From positions 1,360,213 to 1,424,212 of the forward strand of contig NW_024104331.1 in the NCBI RefSeq assembly GCF_003945595.2: DNA of 64,000 nt, written 5' to 3'. Under the pieces are notes generated by a model that was not told the origin of the DNA, searched no databases, and was given only the letters and a program-made list of their open reading frames with translations. A program made the position numbers and the translations under genes. Numbering within the stretch: position 1 is the first letter of the stretch; each line of letters starts with the position of its first letter. Shown here one piece after another: positions 1-11,642 of this stretch. This DNA comes from Pipra filicauda (lineage: Eukaryota; Chordata; Aves; Passeriformes; Pipridae).

Positions 1-165
1 AAAGTCTTGCTGGTTTTCAGAGGGGAACTGGGGAGGAGTGGGGAAGGGGGTTCTGCACGTCTCAGTTTTATGTTTATAAGTCCCATTTTAAGTAGGCTTT
101 CCTGTATCCAAACTTTTATTTTAAAAGCATCACTAACTGACTGTCTCCCTCCTTTTCCCTGGCAG
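1..165 (+). other. IFNLR1: End of the last IFNLR1 intron
   Basis: The sequence is open in the exon frame by chance but ends in a polypyrimidine tract and CAG acceptor at 164-165. The residues it would encode do not resemble the receptor, so it is read as intron. Confidence 0.75.
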
Positions 166-350
166 GATTTTCGTCGCTTCCAAGCTGCTGGAGCAGCCTT
201 TCCCTCGGAGCTCAGTGAGAAGGAATTCTGCAGTGATGATCTGACCTGCACAGAGAAGCCAAGGGCACAAAGAAACACAGGCAGAGCCTTAGCAAGGAAC
301 AACCTACCACAGGTGGCTTCTTTCCTATCACCATCACCATCATCATCATC

Positions 351-382
<32 letters not shown>

Positions 383-1086
383 ACAGCGGTACTTTCATCC
401 CATACAACCAAGTGACTCGCTTTCCAAAGAGACATCTCAACTGCCAACTACCCCAAGCAGTTCAGGGGAAAACAAGCTTGGATTCAGGAACTGGAGGTCT
501 CTCTGTGGACAGTGAATCTCTGCTTGACCTCAGTACCTCAGGTTTCTCCTCCTTCCCAGAGAGAAAGGATGAGGTGGACCCCTCGGGATCCCAAGCAAAT
601 GAGGAGGCATCCCTTTCTCACAGTTCCTCTTTAGGGACAATATCCCTCACTGATGTGAGATTCCCAGGTTTCAGTGAACAGCACGAGGCAGACAGGGGTG
701 AGAGCCTGGAAATGACCCTCCTTCATCCACTGATGGAGGGGGTTTGTGCCCAAGGCCCTCCCGGTGAGCACCACCCGCAGCAGGAGGGTCATCCCTTCAC
801 CAGGTATCACCAGAAATCAATCACTGATCTGCAGGGCCAGATCCACGGGATATCCCAGCTCGGGAAGGATCCCAGCATCCAGCTGCTCATCCCCTTACAC
901 ACTCTGCAGGTGGCAGCAGATGAAGGGATCTCGAGTGACTGTGACAGCGACAGTTCTACCGAAGGGACACCTCCCACATCCACGGTGCTGAGTGACACCT
1001 TTGGACCTTCAAACACGGGGGACAAATATGATCCAAAGTTTCAATTCAAAGGCTACAGCCATGCACATTACTTGGGAAGGACCTAG
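166..1086 (+). CDS. IFNLR1: Interferon lambda receptor 1, last coding exon (partial gene)
   Basis: This is the terminal exon of the ligand-binding chain of the type III interferon receptor, which pairs with IL10RB and signals through JAK1/TYK2 to STAT1/STAT2 at the plasma membrane. The exon opens at a good acceptor (cttttccctggcag ending at 165), runs in phase 0 for 306 codons and stops at TAG 1084-1086. It encodes only the distal cytoplasmic tail. The family signature is visible: an SPSPSSSSD stretch running into a poly-glutamate block and DSG, as in the mammalian tail, followed by a Tyr codon at 403-405 (context FIPYNQV), and a C-terminus ending HYLGRT with Tyr at 1069-1071. These two tyrosines match by position the STAT2-docking tyrosines of human IFNLR1 (343 and 517); that match is inferred. 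The extracellular and transmembrane exons lie left of the window. IL22RA1 follows on the same strand, as in the mammalian locus read in the same direction. Confidence 0.88.
353..381 (+). repeat. GAG trinucleotide run encoding poly-Glu
   Basis: A run of GAG/GAA codons inside the IFNLR1 tail encodes about nine consecutive glutamates. The acidic block after a serine cluster is also present in mammalian IFNLR1, but the near-pure GAG codon run here is a microsatellite that could vary in length. Confidence 0.85.
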
Positions 1087-4000
1087 AGTACCCAGAGTGC
1101 CTGGAAAATGCTGGAGAGCTCCAGATATCCAGGCAAGGAGACCTGAACAAGGACAAATATCTTGAGAGTGACGCTGTTTTTTTATTTATTCACTTCAAGT
1201 TTTCTCTGCTGATGTCTGGCCTATCAAGGCATATGACTTTAGGGACACAGGAGGTGTAATTAATTTCCCAGTAACCTCTGTACACTGTCCCAATGTACTG
1301 TGGTAAGGTGCTCAGGCTCTGATTAGAGCCAGGGGTGAGTCAGGCAGAGGTATCTCGGGAGGTTTCACACAGCAAACAGGCACTGCCTCCTGTTCACCCA
1401 AAACTTCAGAGCAAGGGAGCTGCTACATGTGAGTTATGAAAGGCAAAACCACAACCCAGACTGGTGTGAAACCATCAGCTGGGCCCTGAAAACACAGTGT
1501 TGTGTCTGCACGTTGATTTGGAGGAGATTTTAAACTGTTTACATCACATTTGCTCCTCCCCAACTGCAGAACTGCACCTCTGCTGGGCTGGGAGCACCTT
1601 ACAGAGACAGTCAGCAACATCTGTTTTTTGTGGGATGGAAAGTTCTCTACCTCAGCCTAAAAAGATCACCTTCTGTGTTCCAACAGAGGGAGAAATATGC
1701 AGCATGTTTGTTTATTTATTTTTGTTTTATATGAATATACTTACAGAAGCTGAAACTCCTCCTGCTGTGCAGAGTGTCTGAGAGCAATAATATTTTGATA
1801 TTTTTATATATAACTCCATGTGTGTGTGTTTTTGTGTCCCAGAGCTACAAAGGGTGACTGCAGCTCATCCTGAAAAATATTACATTTTAAAACAGGACCC
1901 CACCTGGGCCTTCCTAATGCTTTGGTTGGAGTAGAATCCTATGAGACTTCCCAGACAGGCCATCCTGGGCACTGAAAAACCAGGACTGTGACCCTCTCTC
2001 TGAACAAAGAATCACGGAGTGGTTTGGATTGGAAGTGACCTGAAAGCTCATTTCATTCCAGGCCCCTGCCCTGGGCAGGGACACCTTCCACTAGCCCAGG
2101 TTGCTCCAACCTGGCCTTGGACACTTCCAGGGATCCAGGGGCAGCCACAGCTTCTCTGGGCAACCTGTGCCAGGGCCTCCCCACCCTCACAGGAACAATT
2201 TCTTCCTTATATCTAATCTAGATCTCCCCTCTGTCAGTTTAAAGCCATTATCCCTTGTCCTATCACTATGTGCCCTTGTAAAAAGTCTTTTTATACTGAA
2301 GTATAAAGAGAGAGCCTTTGTGTGGAGGACACACCGAAAAGCAAAGCCTTAAAAGAAAGAGGGAAACACCCCCCAGCCATTCTCTGCATTCAGGGAGAGT
2401 TGTCTCAGATGAGGGAAGGGTGTTGATGGAGGGTATTAAAGCTGAAATCTTTACAGAATCAGGAGAACAATATTTGAAAGGAGGAGGGGGTGATAGGAGG
2501 GTTTGGGAAGGGCTTTGAAGCAAGATGTGCTAATTAAGGGCCTGGATTAAAGTGGGAGGTTGGAGAAAGGACCCATCAACTAGAATTATCCTTTTTTTTC
2601 TTGCCTGTCCTCTGCAAAGTGTCCTTTGGTACATCCTGCATTGTAATCCCTCCACTTCATTTAGAAAGATACAGATGATACAAACGTAATCACCACCCAA
2701 TTTCTTGTGCAATCAAGGAAAAACCCCCAGGCTTTGAGTTACAGGAAGCTCTGGAGTTGTGTAAGCTCTACAAAATTATTTTGACATGTCACAGCTCTGC
2801 AAACAGGGCCTGGGATCAGTTCTTTGTCTTTCCAGGGAGCTGAGGGACAGGCTGCAGGGCCAGGTGAGCTGCACTGGGGGAGGCAGCATCCCACTCCTCC
2901 ACGTTTTCTTTCAGCAGGGCCTGAGACCTGTTTTCCACTGCAAAAGGGTCAGTCACAGCCAGAGCACATGTAGCACATGCTGCAGCCCCCCTCGACTGTG
3001 AGGGAGCTGAAAGTTTGAGGAGGTTTGGAAGTTCGAAGCCAAGAGCTTAATTTCAAACTTGAAAGTAGAGATTTGGAAACCTTCAGGCACCTAAAGATTC
3101 AGGGAGGTGCTTCCTGGGCTGTTTAAAAGGTGGCATCTTGCTAGAAATAAGGGCAGGAATGAAGTTGGAAGTTATATTCTCAAAACTAAAGTCTCAGGTA
3201 CAATCCAAGGTCCCTCATCCCTGCCCTGTCACACAGCAGAGGCACAAGGTAGTGACGTGAGTGAAGGAAAAAAGTGGAAATACTTTAGCAGGTCATTCAG
3301 GGAACACCCTAAGGAAGAGTTATACTTAACTAGATGTGGGCCACGCTGGTGGATAGGTGTGTCTTGTTTAACACACCTGTGAGGCTTCTGCCTTTGTCCA
3401 GGTGAGGTGAGAAAGACAAAATGCCCAGTGGTGCATCATGGCATGGTTGGAGCCCTGTTAACACCCCAGCAGAGCAGGGAACAGAAAGAGCTTCAGGAAC
3501 AGACAATCCACGAGGTAAAGAGGGAAGCAGAAGGGGTAGCTGGGATTTGTGGAACTTTGGTGGAACTTGACCTTTATTCAGTGGTCCAGTTAGTCCTGGG
3601 CAAAGCTGAGGGCTGAGGACAGGAGCCCCAGCTGTGAAGAGGGGATAAGATAAAGCAGAGGAATGAGCCACAGAGGTTACCCAGTTTTTGAAAAAGGAAT
3701 AGCCACGCTACAAACAGTCAAAAGCAGTGGCTCAGGGAGTGTCCTAAGCCTCAAATACAGGCTGCATGTGTGAAGCCTTCTCCTCTTGGGATATCTTGGG
3801 TAAAATAAGCAGCATGCAGAGGTACCAGTTCTCAAGTGTTCTATGCACCTGGTGGTTCTAAACCTGCATCTCCTGGAGATTTCAGTTTTGATGGAAGAAG
3901 GAAATGTCTCTCCCTCTTCTGAGAAAAACCTGAACATGTAATTTAATAACACCTTAAATAACTGAGCAGGCTATGGAAAAGGAACTGTATCTCACAAACT

Positions 4001-4733
4001 CCCAGTTCTTACCACCAGGCATTCAGGGTATCCCAAACAGAGCCTTAAATTGGAAACAGACACAAAAATAAACTGTAGATCTACAGTGGCCCCTGCACAA
4101 AGCACGTGCTCCTCCTGTGGAAAGGCCACCTCCTTTCTACCTCCTTCCTATGTCAGGTGAGAGAACTTCTGCACCCACCTGGCAGGGCAGAGCAGGGCAG
4201 AGCTGAGGAGCTGCCAAGGCTGCAGCAGGGCACGTGCTGGTCATTTGGTTCCCATCCAAGGTCAGTGTGAAGAGTGTAAAAACAAAGTGATCTGGCTGAC
4301 TTTCACTTTGAGAAAGTACTCAAGGGTTTTTCTTGAGGAAATAGGTGTATTACTTGCAGCAGGCATTAAAGCCAAGCAGGTGCACCAGCACTAAGTTTTA
4401 ATTTCTAGAGTTTCAACAAGCCCGAGTCGCCCGACCAGAAAAGCCAGGCTCAAACCCCAGAAACCTCAGGGAGGGCTTTTGGGCAGGAAGCTCTCAGCAA
4501 AAAGGTATTTGGCTCTTTTTCAAGATTTGAGGGACTTTCTGAGCCTCTGGCTCGTGCACCTTTGTACAGTCAGGTGGGGAGAGGTGCTCCCGTGGTGGCT
4601 CCCGCGCTCCCTCACACATGCGCACGGCTCGGGGCTGGTGAGCTCAGATCCCAGGGAAGGCGGGATAGGAGCTCTGCAGCCTGTTACTGAGCAACAAATC
4701 CAGCCTGGCCTCACAAGAAAGAATTTACCTCTC
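1087..4733. other. IFNLR1 3' UTR and spacer to IL22RA1
   Basis: No gene is recognised here. The left part must hold the IFNLR1 3' UTR, but I found no convincing canonical AATAAA in the first kilobase, so its end is not placed. An ATTAAA occurs near 2432 and an AATAAA near 4066. A CR1 fragment sits at about 2009-2290. Short open frames in both strands show no family resemblance. The right end should hold the IL22RA1 promoter and 5' UTR; I see no clear TATA box. Confidence 0.6.
2009..2290 (-). mobile_element. CR1 non-LTR retrotransposon 3' fragment
   Basis: The plus strand reads as the reverse complement of an avian CR1 3' end: atcacggagtggtttggatt, then cagggacaccttccactagc, ccaggttgctccaacctggc, tctctgggcaacctgtgcc and a final ttaaagccattatcccttgt. 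The element is 5'-truncated, as CR1 copies usually are. Confidence 0.9.
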
Positions 4734-4805
4734 ATGAAAGGTGATTCACCTGCACGCAGGATCAACCGCCTGCCCTCCCAGCCCAGCCTGCACAGGGATT
4801 CATGA
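4734..4805 (+). promoter_or_regulatory. Candidate upstream ORF overlapping the IL22RA1 start
   Basis: An ATG at 4734-4736 opens a 23-codon frame that ends at TGA 4803-4805. That stop overlaps the IL22RA1 start (ATG 4802-4804) as an ATGA tetranucleotide. It matters only if transcription starts left of 4734, which cannot be seen here. Both ATGs have weak contexts with T at -3. Confidence 0.4.
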
Positions 4806-7800
4806 AGCGATTCCTGCTCGTCCTGGCTGGATTTGCAGTGGTCGGTAAGTCCTGACTTCTCCTTCTTTCCTGTCACTAATTGGGGTGTTTCTGCTTGATC
4901 CTGTAGTATGGGACATACTTCTATCATGTTTACTGAATTAACACCTAGAGAGTGAGCTGTTGTCTGAGGTTGCATAAAACTTGTTTTCCGTGTTGTTCTC
5001 TCCTTTTTATAATTCCCGTGTGGGTTGAGGTGCTCACTGCTTGAAGGATTAGTAGGGAGGCAAAAAGATTCTTTCACTTCAAAGCATTTGCCACTGGTGT
5101 GTTACAACCCAAATCCTACAGGAGTAAAGGATATTCCTTGATTTCAGTGGGCTTTGGATCAGTCTCCTTGTGTCTCAAGCAGAGACACAAATGAACAAAT
5201 AACCCTGGTTTTAAAAGAGGTGCAAACAAATAATGTAATCTGAAAATCACAGAATCATCACACAGTGGTTTGGGTAGGAAGGGATATTGAAGAACATCCA
5301 ATTCCACCCCCTGTCATGGACAGGGACACCTTCCACTAGCCCAGGTTGCTCAGAGCTCCATCCAATCTGGCCTTGGACACTTCCAGGGATGGGGCAGCCA
5401 CAGCTTCTCTGGGCAACCTGTGCCAGGGCCTCCCCACCCTCACAGGGAAGGATTTCTCCCTTATATCTAATCTAAATCTACCCTCTAAAAGCCATTTAAT
5501 CCTACTCCAGATATGGCAAACTCACTCCTGGGATAATGAAGGATAAACTTGCTGTTTCCAAACTCCAGCTTGTCATTATCTGCTCCTGTCTGTGCTCCTA
5601 CATCGCAGGGAAGGCGCCTTCAGAAACTCCTAGGACAGAAGGTCTGTCACTGTGAAATATCCTGGTTTTCCCCTGCCCACACTTGACTGTGCTTGTGTTA
5701 CACTGCTTTGCATAACTGTTTTAGTGTGGATAAATGTGGGAAGACAGAGATTTCCTACTCCTGATACGATCAGGGTATTGGTGACTCAGTTTTCAATGTG
5801 CTCAGACAGGGAAACCCACCCACCCCCTTCCTACAGCAGGACGGGGGTGCTGAGCCTTGAACGAGCAGAGGCAGGTGTTGAAATAAGGGCAAAAGCTGGA
5901 CCAGATTTCAGTCCATTCCTGTGTCATTTCCCTGCCCAAATGCCACACACAGCCCTGAGGATGGATCTGTGCCTTTCTGCCTGGCTGTCCTCCCCTGCAG
6001 CCGGCTGGTTTAGCTGCTGGCACTCAGCTCTGCTCCAGGGAGGCAGCAGGAGGGAAAGCTTGGAGCAGGATCTGGATGTGATTTAGCCTCTGCTCCTCCA
6101 CAGCTGCTTAATGGGATCTTGTCCAAGTCACCCCCATCCTGTCCTCAGTTTTCCCTCTCTACTTTCACTTGCTCACCCCCTTCTCTAACAAGGGATCTCA
6201 TTCATTTTGAGCACCATGGTGGGACTGATCACTCTCAGCAAGCATAGGCTGAAGCCCACCCATGTTCCAGGTGTTTATCAACACCACAAACTGCATTGAG
6301 TAATGTATAAATGATCTCCCTTTGAGGATCTGTCTATAAATTGAATTTACGGAGCTTACAAGTCCTGAAGGTTGCCCTGCAATTTAGAACCTTGTGACTC
6401 AGCCTTGGGAAATTTTGCAGTGTTTATTCTCACGGCGGGAGACAAAAGTCTGTAGGACATTTCTGCAGCACCTGCTCAGAGGGACTATGGTTGTGTCCTG
6501 CTCTACAGGGCCACATTTGTCAGGGACAGGTGACATCCCTGCTCACCAAAGCCAGAGCCCACCCTCTGTGGGGCAGAGGAGCAGGGCTTGGGAAGCAGGG
6601 AGCTGGGTGAGTTGTTTGCTTTCAGCCCGGCACACCCAGATCAGAGTCCGGACGTCGGGTCCCTGCGTGTCACTCCACAGATCGACCCAATAAAACACGG
6701 AGCAGGAGAGGTCAACGGCAGCCACATCTTCAGGGATGTGAAACTGAGCTCTGCAGGCCACTTCCCTGAGTAGGGGCAGAAAGCAGAGGCATTCATAGAC
6801 ATGATTCTGGTCTTGAAAACAGGTTATTATTCTTATTTTACCATTATTCTTATTTTACCGGTTTTGTTTTCACTACTTTAAAAGAAACTTGACAAGAAAT
6901 TCAAGGATTCTCTCTCTGGCTTGAGTTTTTGAGGCCTTTCTGTGTAACTTCCTGCCTTACATTTCTTTGGGATGAGTCAACAATCTGCAAGGTGTATATA
7001 TGGTGATGTGTGCAGGGTTTGAAGTCTTGTTCTGCTCAAGCTTCTGCTTTGCAGCCCAGCTCTAGCAAAATATCAGGAAGTGGCATCCCTGATATTTCTG
7101 TTCACTAAACAGCACCAGACCCACGTTCATCTGAGGGCTGAGATGCCAGAATATGCTTTTTAATACCAGTTTCTTTGCTCCTCCAGGTATTGTGAGTACA
7201 GGGAGATCACCATGTCTGAAACGTGCAGTGTTTTCTTCCACGAACTTTGAGAACATCCTGACCTGGGAAACAGAAGCAGATATCCCCCCTGGCACTGTAT
7301 TTGAGGTCCAGTACAAACAGTATGTGAAGTTTGCTTCTTTTTGGGAGTTGTGCTGTTTTTAGGGAGAGAAAGAAGGGCCAATAAACAAAAGCTGGTTTTG
7401 CTGTTTTGCTGTTACGGAAATGGCTCTGCTTGGAGAAGAGCTCAGCGAAGGACAGGATTATTCAAAGTGGTACACGATGCTCAGTTGAGCAAATATTTTA
7501 CATCTTAGGTTGCCAACTTTACTCCCTTACTGAGCTACTCTTTGCCTTCAGCAACTTCCTCCTCTATTCCCTCATTCCCACGCAGGTGTGAACAGTTTTC
7601 TTCCTCCGGTCCCATCCTACCAAACAAACTAAAAGCTTCTTGTTGGTTTGTTTGGTTTTTTTTTTTAAAACTCAGGTATGGAGAAAAATCCTGGCTCCCC
7701 AAGGCCGAGTGCCAGAGTATCACCCAGCACTTCTGCAACCTCACTGGTGAGACAGAGAACTTCACAGAGCATTACTACGCCCGGGTGAGGGCGACGGGCC

Positions 7801-10800
7801 GGAGCGGCTGCTCCTCCGGCTGGGTGCGCTCCGAGAGGTTCGAGCCCAGGAAAGAGAGTAAGTACCCAGCCCAAAGCCCCCAAATCCCGCTTGTTGGGGA
7901 GCCAGCCCCGCTCTCACTGGTGTTTAGGGCAGCACCTCCCCTGATTTCAGTGTTGGAGGGCTCCTGTGCTTGCTAAGGGAGGGAGAGAAGGCCTGAAGGT
8001 TTGGTGCAAGGAGGCAAATGAGCAAATGGGCTCATTTGATCCAACATCAAAGTGGGACTACAGGGGAAAAGGAGAAGCCAGGTGTCTCTGATTCTGTGAG
8101 TCTCTGACCCCATGACTCTGTGCCCTTGAAGGAAGAGCTGCTATTAAGGCTGATGAGAGGCAGAAGGAAATTAGTAAGACACAACCCAAGGACAGCCAGT
8201 TATAAAGTCCCAGGAGCTTTGAAATGTGAGTTCCTGAAAATTGGGATAAGCATCCAGCCCCATGGATACTTCATGTTCCCAGCCCTTAAGTGAGCCCTCC
8301 TACAGACACACAGCACAGCCTTTGGAAGCATTATTGGTTCTGTGACTAAACTCTTCCCACTGCATATTCACCCAGAATAATTCCAGGTGCCAATCAATGA
8401 TCGTGAAGAGCCTTCAGATCTTTGCACCAAAAGAGCCACAGGCTGCTTTGGTCATTAAACACTCACTGTCATTGCAGTGTGGGCATCACACACGAGGTGA
8501 TCCTGCCTCCCAGAGCTGCTCTTTGCAGCTTCATGTTTCCAAACTACAGATCCATGAAGGAATCCCACTGCTGCTCTTAGAGCTGCTGCTAGAGCTGGGG
8601 TTAAACCTCTGTTTAGTGCTGGGTGTAACATGTGCCTGTCACTAGGGATAAGTGTAGACACAAAAGACCTGAACTACTCTAAAATCTGGCATAGGTTGGG
8701 AATAGGGGTTTTACCTGAGTGCCCTGTGGTGGGATTTCACACCATCACACACACGGGGGAGGATGTCCCGGGGAGGGACAGGGAAGCAACGTGGAATCAC
8801 TGAGAAGAGGGTCCTAAGGAAAAGCCTGGGGCAGGAACTCCTAGGAACAAACACTGGCTGAGTGTGGCAGAACCCCACAGCACCTGTGTCTCCAGTTGCC
8901 TGACTTTTCCCATGCTCACACAGCTCAAACCCTTGTTGTGCACGAGCAGAAGGAATAATTCCAGTGAGTCTGGGGGGGATTGTGGTGTATTTAAGATGAC
9001 CTGATAATTATCAGCTTCACCCTTCACAGCTGACAGTGCCTGTTGTGTCTTTCCCAGCTGTCATAGGAGCCCCACAAGTGGAGTACATTCCCCATGTACG
9101 GTCCATAAAGTTTCTCATCCGGCCCCCCTACACTCCCCTGAGGGGGGAGGACAACCAGCAGCTCACCGTGGAGGACATTTACAGCAAATTTGGGGCTGTT
9201 GGTTATCACCTGACAATATTCAACCAAAGGACACACCAGCAGGTAAAGCACAACCTCAGGCTGTGATTCTGTAAATCACATTTTGGGTAAGATGGAGGAG
9301 GATCTCAGAGCTTACACACGATGGAGGAGATTTCTGATGGGACAGGGAAAGTCTCGGAGTCTTTGACTCTCAGCAGACAATGGGAACTTTAAGCATTCCT
9401 CTTAAATTCTGGAAAAGAAACTGGAGTTTCTGAGGGTACTGTGACTAAAAAGATGACTTAATTAGTTCAAGTCTCGAGAAACTGAAATGCAAAATTAAAA
9501 AGAGCAACAACAGAAAGCAAAGTGATGTAAATATTTAGAATTCCATACGTACAGAATGATTATAGCACTAAAACACCTTATCAAGTAAAATAATATTTTA
9601 TGCTGAATTTTGCAGTCTGATTTGAAGAAAATGTAGCATTTAATCTTTCTAAAATACAGATTTTACCTTTGTTTTCAAACAGCGGACAAAGAATGAGCAC
9701 AACAAAGAATTTGAAGTTTCCGACTTGGACCCAGACACGGAATATAATGGAACAGTTTATATGTATCTCCTCCAGAAAAGCAGCAAATCTCAAGTGTTTT
9801 GGGTTAAAACACTAGAAGGTGAGCTGTTCATTCTGCTGATTGAAAAGTCCAGCTGGGATACTGGATACACAAAATACACTGATTTTCATCAAGGAACACC
9901 AACTTAAATAATTTAAAAATTAAGTGCTATGAGATGAAACCTGTAACACCATTTAGCTAATCTGGTGCAGCTTTTCTAATCCAACCCTCTTTCCACTTGT
10001 TCTCTTCCCCACTAACCAGACAAGACGTGGGTTCTCTACAGTCTGGTGGCCCTGGGATTCTGTGCTGGGCTGGTGTTTGCTGCCGCTGGTTACGTGATCT
10101 ACAAATACGTCAAACAACACAGTGCCCAGCCCATGGCTCTGGTGAGTGTCCATCAGCCCCTGCAGCAGAGCTTTAAGGTCATAAAATCCCAGAATAGCTT
10201 GGGCTGGGAGGGACCTGAAAGATCAGGGATTCTCACTCATCCTTCACCTCCCACACTGAGTGCTGGGTCTTCACGTGAGATGAGCTTCAGGGATAATAAA
10301 GTATAATAATAAAATAAAAGGTTATTTCCACACTGTGCGTAAGTTAAAGGAGGAGTTTTCCTTCCTCGTGTTTTAGGATTGCAGAGTTGATACACAGTGA
10401 GAGCTGCCTGTATTCCTGTGAGGGGACATTCCCCAGGAAAAGAGGAGTTCTTCTGTCAGCAGAGCAGATCCCTGGTGGTTGTTACTGGCTCTTACTGACA
10501 CTTCTCCAAGGAAAATTTTAAAGAACCAAAAGCAAACCTTCAAGGTTACAGCTTCTTGTTAATAACTCCTGCTTGTTTGTCTACTCCAACAGGACTTCAG
10601 AGGGATTTCATCGTTCCAGCCTCTCACACTGACAGTGGAGCACATCATAAAGCCCATTAGTTTATCCAAACCTTCCCTTTTCACCTCTGAAGTGCCGCTG
10701 CAACAGATCAGCCAACAACTGGACCGAGCACTGGAGCCACCACAGCCTTCCTGCCCCCCAGAAAGTGGCTATCAGCAACAGGCAGAGGTGCCAACATTCC

Positions 10801-11570
10801 AGCTGCCCCCTCAGCCGTCCTGCAAGGAAATTGCAGCTCCGACCGGTTACGCTCCTCAAAAGGCCCAGCAAAGCATTCCCGCTGCCACGTCCAGCCAAAC
10901 CCTGCCCCTGACCTACGGGCTGTGCGTCGAAGGCACAGACCACGGGTACGAGAATTTGCAGCCAGACCAAACGCTGAAGGAAATCTCCCCAGGTCGTTTT
11001 GCTGATGGAAAGCTCACGACCCAGGTGCTGGGGAAGAGCTGCAGCCGCTGGAATTACAAAGAACAGCAGCCAAAGGTGGCGTTGTGGGGGAGCAGGGGCA
11101 GAGCAGAGCCAGTGCCCTTCCAGGGCAGCCCTGGGCAAACGCAGCTGCTGCTGCAGAGTGACAGGGTGGAAAATCCGGAGCGTGGGCCCCAGTTGTCCCT
11201 GTCTTTGCTGAAACAAGGAGGATGCTACAGACAACAGGCAGCAGGACTGCCACTGCTCCTGCCTGCAGGGAACGCTGGCACGGACTGTGCTCCAGGGGAG
11301 GAACTGTCAGCACCCCTCCTCTCCTCCGTCCGGACTGGTAACCACTCCCCTGGAGAGGACAACACGGAGCAGTGGATGTTGCCAGATCCATTCCCACATC
11401 CTGCAAAGCAAATGCAGCTCCCAGAGACTCCAGACATGGAAATGTTCCCGGCAGCAAAGGGGCTGAGCTGCACAGACACTCTCCCAGGCCGGGGCAGTGG
11501 CACTGCTCTCACTATGTTCTTCAAGGATTTGGAGTTAAAACTACAGGGGGATGAGGATGGGAACACATAA
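4802..11570 (+). CDS. IL22RA1: Interleukin-22 receptor subunit alpha-1 (7 coding exons)
   Basis: Exons: 4802-4844, 7187-7319, 7676-7857, 9058-9242, 9683-9818, 10020-10141, 10593-11570. All junctions are GT-AG and in phase, giving 592 residues (human 574). This class II cytokine receptor chain binds IL-22 with IL10RB, and IL-20/IL-24 with IL20RB, and activates STAT3 in epithelial cells. Seen in order: a hydrophobic signal peptide (MKRFLLVLAGFAVV), a first fibronectin-like domain with STNFENILTW and YYARVRA, a second with VEYIPHVRSIKF and LTVEDIYSKFG, potential N-glycosylation sites (NLT, NFT, NGT), a transmembrane helix around residues 231-255, and a tail of about 335 residues. The tail keeps TYGLCVEG and a single GYAPQ where human has repeated SYAPQ-like units. 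Exon 1 carries only the signal peptide. Nothing is broken. Confidence 0.95.
5246..5500 (-). mobile_element. CR1 3' fragment in IL22RA1 intron 1
   Basis: Reverse-complement CR1 3' end: cagtggtttgggtaggaagg, then cagggacaccttccactagc, gggcaacctgtgccagggcc and the tatctaatctaaatctaccc motif. Same subfamily style as the copy near 2009. Confidence 0.9.
10182..10245 (-). mobile_element. Very short CR1 3' terminal fragment
   Basis: The text aatcccagaatagcttgggc followed by tgggagggacctgaaagatc is the terminal CR1 motif in reverse complement, cut off after about 60 bases. It lies in IL22RA1 intron 6, shortly after the transmembrane exon. Confidence 0.7.
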
Positions 11571-11636
11571 TTCTGTTAGGATGACAACGATGTTAAAATC
11601 CAGATTATGTTTTCTTGCATGAAACGGAAGCAATGC

Positions 11637-11642
11637 AATAAA
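11637..11642 (+). terminator. Polyadenylation signal of IL22RA1
   Basis: A canonical AATAAA lies 67 bases after the IL22RA1 stop codon. The 3' UTR would therefore be very short. No better signal precedes it. Confidence 0.75.

Noticed and set aside
4520..5077. 185-codon minus-strand open frame over IL22RA1 exon 1
   Set aside because: Antisense to the true signal-peptide exon and its flanks, with no recognisable domain.
10662..11566. Minus-strand open frames of 113-190 codons over the last IL22RA1 exon
   Set aside because: Shadows of the real coding exon on the opposite strand.
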